DNA of 9,827 bases from contig JBFIHZ010000129.1 in assembly GCA_041601535.1 (NCBI GenBank), positions 1-9,827 on the forward strand. The letters run 5' to 3'. Origin of the DNA: JBFIHZ01 sp041601535. Its GTDB lineage: Bacteria; Pseudomonadota; Gammaproteobacteria; Xanthomonadales; SZUA-36. Shown piece after piece: positions 7,152 to 9,827 of this stretch. Positions within the stretch are counted from its first letter, which is position 1, and every line of letters starts with the position of its first letter. Below the pieces are notes generated by a model that worked only from the letters and a program-made list of their open reading frames with translations, was not told the DNA's origin and made no database searches. Made by a program: the position numbers and the translations under genes.

Positions 7152-7991
7152 GTGAGCAATCAGTCCGACCCACAAACCGTGTTGAACGAGCTATCCGCAG
7201 GACGCATCGTGTGCATGGATTCAGCCTATGACGTGGACTCACGCAATCACGACCGTGATGTGGTGGTTACCGCCTCGTACTGTGGGGTACTGTGCGCACG
7301 TTTCACTTCAGCCCATCGCCCGAAAGGCGTGATTGGCGTTGACTGCGGCATCGGCCTGGATGGCTCGGCCATAGCCGGACTGTGGTTTTATGAAGCGCTT
7401 AACATTCCCGGAGCGGCCGTGGATGTACAGACAGTCGAGCTTGGAAACGGCGTGGATGTTTACCAGCGGGGTATCATCTCCCGGCTCAACGAACCGGCAC
7501 GGCGCTGCGGCGTGCACGAGGGCATGGCTGTGGAACAGGCCGCCATTCTCATGCTGGATCACAGCGCGCTGACTCCGCTGCCCCCAGCCGCCATTACCAA
7601 CCGGACGATTGTGCATGAAGCCGCTGGACGCGCCATCGTGTGCACCGATTCAATTGCCTTTGCGCTGCCTGAGGATACGCAGCGCAATGTATTGTGTACC
7701 GGTGGCCATACCGGCCGCAGTGCCGTACCTTATTTACGTTCGGCCCGCCCGCGCGGCTTTATCTGCAGCGATGGCGGCAATGGCCGCGAGCAATCGGGCA
7801 TCATCGGGCTGACCATAGTCGAGCCTGATGGGCTGGCCGGCGCTGCTGTCGATGTGAAAACGGCGCGCATGGGCGACGGACTGAGCACCTATCATGACGG
7901 CGTCATCAGCGCGCTGAACCAGCCGGCAGCCGCAAAGGGCGTGCGGGTGGGCATGCCGGCAAAAGAAGCCGCACTGCTGTTGCTGAACTGA
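7152..7991 (+). CDS. Tandem-duplicated two-domain protein of unrecognised family
   Basis: A 279-residue soluble protein with no signal peptide or membrane segment; I do not recognise its family. Residues 16-135 and 158-278 are homologous halves. They align over 120 columns with a single one-residue gap near the start and 49 identities counted by hand (about 41%). Shared blocks are AGR-IVC-x-DS near each start, GAAVDV-x-T followed by G-x-G, Y-x2-G-[IV]-IS-x-LN-x-PA, GV-x2-GM and a final AA-hydrophobic helix. Each half has its own cysteines: C21, C44, C48, C65 and C120 in the first, C164, C182 and C205 in the second. The start is GTG at 7152 with AGGAAA six bases upstream; an ATG at 7119 would add 11 unlike residues and has no good ribosome site. 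It lies between the receptor and the HyuA-like gene on the same strand, so a role in the same pathway is plausible. An enzyme with its active site between two pseudo-symmetric halves is one possibility (inference). Confidence 0.85.
   Translation: MSNQSDPQTVLNELSAGRIVCMDSAYDVDSRNHDRDVVVTASYCGVLCARFTSAHRPKGVIGVDCGIGLDGSAIAGLWFYEALNIPGAAVDVQTVELGNGVDVYQRGIISRLNEPARRCGVHEGMAVEQAAILMLDHSALTPLPPAAITNRTIVHEAAGRAIVCTDSIAFALPEDTQRNVLCTGGHTGRSAVPYLRSARPRGFICSDGGNGREQSGIIGLTIVEPDGLAGAAVDVKTARMGDGLSTYHDGVISALNQPAAAKGVRVGMPAKEAALLLLN
7197..7556 (+). repeat. First half of internal coding duplication
   Basis: Encodes residues 16-135 of the duplicated protein, beginning AGRIVCMDS and ending QAAILML. It aligns to the second half almost gap-free. 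Protein identity is far clearer than DNA identity, so the duplication is old rather than a recent tandem copy. Confidence 0.85.
7623..7985 (+). repeat. Second half of internal coding duplication
   Basis: Encodes residues 158-278, beginning AGRAIVCTDS and ending EAALLLL. The 22-residue linker between the halves (residues 136-157) is rich in Pro and Ala. The second half carries HTGRS (186-190) and SDGGNGREQSG (206-216) where the first has YCGVL and VDCGIGLDGSA, so the halves may have specialised. Confidence 0.85.
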
Positions 7992-8002
7992 CAGACTGTT
8001 TT

Positions 8003-8031
8003 TGGAATGAATTTATCTTTTTTTAATTATG
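8003..8031 (+). promoter_or_regulatory. Candidate promoter of the HyuA-like gene
   Basis: In the 116-base gap before the HyuA-like gene, TTGGAA (8003-8008) and AATTAT (8026-8031) are each four of six matches to consensus, 17 bases apart, in an AT-rich patch with a run of seven T. A short inverted repeat GGTGGC/GCCACC (8042-8047 and 8071-8076) lies in the predicted leader. The T-run could instead be the tail of a weak terminator, although no stable stem precedes it. Confidence 0.3.
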
Positions 8032-8107
8032 CATCTGTGCGGGTGGCAAAACCGTATCGACAGAATCATCGCCACCGAACACGCACGCGTTACCATTGGG
8101 AGAAACA

Positions 8108-9715
8108 ATGACTGTCCGAATTGGTGTGGATATTGGGGGAACGTTCACAGACGTTGCGGCCGTGGGGCCGGACGGCGCCATTCATCTCGGCAAAAGACTG
8201 ACTTCGGTTGGTGCCGAAAACGAGGCCGCGGTTGCCGCTGCCGTTGATTCGGGCGTCCCCTGGACACCGGATACCGTGCTGGCTCACGGCACGACGCTGG
8301 TGATCAACGCCCTGCTGGAGCGCCGCGTAGGACACACCGCACTGGTTTGCACCGAGGGGTTTGCTGACATTCACGAACTGGCAACGGATTCCCGCCCGGA
8401 GCCCTACTGCATGACCTATCGCCGTGATCCCGCGCTGATCCCACGGGACATGCGCTTCGAAATCAAAGAGCGGACCGCAGCCCATGGCGAGACGCTGCGC
8501 CAGCCCACGGAAGAGGACCTGGACGCGCTGGTTGAGCAGTTGCGCCAGGCGAATCCGGAAGCGATAGCCGTGGCGTTTATGAATTCCTATGTGCAACCGG
8601 AGAACGAACGCCTGGTCGGAGCTCGCCTGGAGAAGGCTTTCCCCGGCTTGCCGGTATGCCTGTCGTCCGATATCAGCCAGAGTCCGCGTGAGTACCAGCG
8701 TTTCACCACAGCGGCAGCAAACGCAGCGGTCGCGCCGCTGATGCGGAATTACCTCAACCTGTTGGAACAAGGGGTGCGATCAGCCGGTTTTTCGGGTGAC
8801 CTCGTGGTGCTGGATTCCAACGGCGGCGCGCAAAGCATCTCCGTAGCCATGGATTTTCCGCTGAGAACCATCGAATCGGGACCAGTCGCCGGAGCGCTGG
8901 CCGCCCGTAACCTGGCAATTTCGCACGGCGTTGAAAACGCTGTCGCGTTTGACATGGGCGGCACCACTGCCAAGTCCAGCCTGGTTGAACGGGGCCGTTT
9001 CCTGTCCACCGACCTGTACTGGATTGGTGGCTATTCACGCGGCTTCCCCACCCAGGTTCCCTGCATTGATATTCTGGAAGTCGGTGCCGGCGGCGGTTCC
9101 ATCGCCTGGCTGGAAAACGGTAACCGGCTGCGGGTTGGCCCGCGCTCTGCCGGCTCATCGCCGGGACCGGCCTGTTATGGCCTGGGCGGCACCGAGCCTA
9201 CTGTGACCGACGCCAACCTGTATTGCGGCAGATTGCCCCAGGTTCACCTGTCCGGCTCACTCAAGCTGGATGCGGAGGCGGCAGAAAAAGCCCTGACCCG
9301 GCTGGCTGACAAGGCCGGCATGGACGCCCGGCGTCTCGCCCGGGGTGTGCTGCACCTGGCGGTGATGTCCATGGCCAGCACGGTACGCCGCCAGACCCTG
9401 GAACGGGGCCGTGACCCGCGCAACTTCCTGCTCATCGCTTCCGGCGGCGCCGGACCAATGCACGCCTGTGACGTGGCGCGCGATGTCGGCGTCCGCAACG
9501 TCGCCATTCCGATGCATCCCGGGCATTTCTCCGCCATCGGCATGCTCAGCGCTGATTTGCGCTTTGAACGCACCGCCACCATTGGCAAGGTACTGGACGA
9601 CCTGACCCGGGAATTCCTGCTGGAACTGATGCAGGGTATGCGCGGTGAACTGGTTGACGCACTGAGCGGGGTGGGTGCCTCGGAGTCGGATATTGTCTTC
9701 GAATACGCCATGTAA
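8108..9715 (+). CDS. hyuA: Hydantoinase/oxoprolinase-family protein (HyuA-like), cut by an in-frame TAA
   Basis: An ASKHA-fold ATPase of the HyuA/5-oxoprolinase/acetone-acetophenone carboxylase family, which uses ATP to activate a carbonyl, opening lactam-type rings or driving carboxylation. Visible motifs are the phosphate loop DIGGTFTD (8-15), GTTLVINALLE (61-71), DSNGG (236-240), ESGPVAGALAA (256-266), second phosphate loop DMGGTTAK (282-289), EVGAGGGSIAW (324-334), GPRSAGSSPGPACYG (344-358), ASGGAGPMHACDVA (444-457) and HPGHFSAIGMLSADLR (470-485). The start is ATG 8108 with GGGAGA at 8098-8103; a TTG at 8096 in the same frame overlaps that ribosome site and is unlikely. The product would be 535 residues, whereas the family is usually about 680-700, and the frame reads on past the stop as family sequence. 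Other activities (N-methylhydantoinase, caprolactamase, carboxylase alpha subunit) cannot be told apart by eye, and the HyuB-type partner expected next would lie outside the window. Confidence 0.9.
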   Translation: MTVRIGVDIGGTFTDVAAVGPDGAIHLGKRLTSVGAENEAAVAAAVDSGVPWTPDTVLAHGTTLVINALLERRVGHTALVCTEGFADIHELATDSRPEPYCMTYRRDPALIPRDMRFEIKERTAAHGETLRQPTEEDLDALVEQLRQANPEAIAVAFMNSYVQPENERLVGARLEKAFPGLPVCLSSDISQSPREYQRFTTAAANAAVAPLMRNYLNLLEQGVRSAGFSGDLVVLDSNGGAQSISVAMDFPLRTIESGPVAGALAARNLAISHGVENAVAFDMGGTTAKSSLVERGRFLSTDLYWIGGYSRGFPTQVPCIDILEVGAGGGSIAWLENGNRLRVGPRSAGSSPGPACYGLGGTEPTVTDANLYCGRLPQVHLSGSLKLDAEAAEKALTRLADKAGMDARRLARGVLHLAVMSMASTVRRQTLERGRDPRNFLLIASGGAGPMHACDVARDVGVRNVAIPMHPGHFSAIGMLSADLRFERTATIGKVLDDLTREFLLELMQGMRGELVDALSGVGASESDIVFEYAM

Positions 9716-9827
9716 CTGCGTTACGTCGGCCAGGAACTCACCGTGAAAATCCCGGCCCCGGTGGAAGGGCTCAAAGTACCGGAAGACTTTCAAAATCGCT
9801 TCTCCACCGATTTCGCTGATGATTACC
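9716..9827 (+). pseudogene. Continuation of the HyuA-like reading frame past the in-frame TAA (partial)
   Basis: Directly after the TAA, in the same frame, 37 sense codons read LRYVGQELTVKIPAPVEG and on through FQNRF and FADDY to the window edge. RYVGQE is the conserved start of the C-terminal block of HyuA-family proteins and normally follows without a break. The gene is thus split by one codon. A single base change from GAA, CAA, AAA or a Tyr codon would give this TAA. No ribosome site or ATG suits a separate C-terminal gene. Confidence 0.8.

Noticed and set aside
8090..8770. A 226-codon minus-strand open frame.
   Set aside because: It is antisense to the well-supported HyuA-like gene and has no recognisable domain.
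9257..9793. A 178-codon minus-strand open frame spanning the TAA of the HyuA-like gene, considered as the real gene there.
   Set aside because: The plus-strand frame has conserved family motifs on both sides of the stop, while the minus frame has none and is His/Gln-rich shadow sequence.

Overview
The window looks like a catabolic gene cluster from a Gram-negative bacterium, most likely a proteobacterium. The evidence is an 809-residue TonB-dependent outer-membrane receptor, strong purine-rich ribosome binding sites, ATGA stop/start overlaps and GC-rich coding DNA with AT-rich gaps. I see no RNA gene, CRISPR array, insertion sequence or integrase. I cannot name the genus.

Left half (bases 1-4364), all on the minus strand and so read right to left, is one compact apparent operon: a GMC-family flavoprotein with an Fe-S type cysteine motif (4364-2739); its gluconate 2-dehydrogenase subunit 3-like small partner (2742-2314, ATGA overlap); the electron transfer flavoprotein beta and alpha subunits (2243-1479 and 1482-532, ATGA overlap); and an AhpD-like/carboxymuconolactone decarboxylase-family protein (460 to the left edge, just short of complete). 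No cytochrome c gene is present and neither dehydrogenase subunit has an export signal. The arrangement therefore suggests a cytoplasmic GMC dehydrogenase that hands electrons to its own ETF.

Centre (4365-4639) is a 275-base divergent intergenic region. It holds a perfect TTTGAA-N5-TTCAAA palindrome and a consensus TTGACA hexamer just ahead of the receptor gene.

Right half (4640-9827), all on the plus strand: the TonB-dependent receptor (4640-7069); a strong hairpin (7088-7114); a 279-residue protein of unrecognised family made of two tandem homologous halves (7152-7991); and a hydantoinase/oxoprolinase-family (HyuA-like) gene starting at 8108. The HyuA-like frame is cut by an in-frame TAA at 9713-9715, yet continues with recognisable family sequence to the window end. 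It is therefore a nonsense-disrupted gene, a sequencing error or a recoding site.

Taken together, the receptor may import a substrate, the GMC/ETF module may oxidise an alcohol-like group on it, and the HyuA-like ATPase may open or carboxylate a derivative. The substrate is not identifiable. The most novel items are the duplicated protein, the GMC-to-ETF wiring and the interrupted HyuA-like gene.
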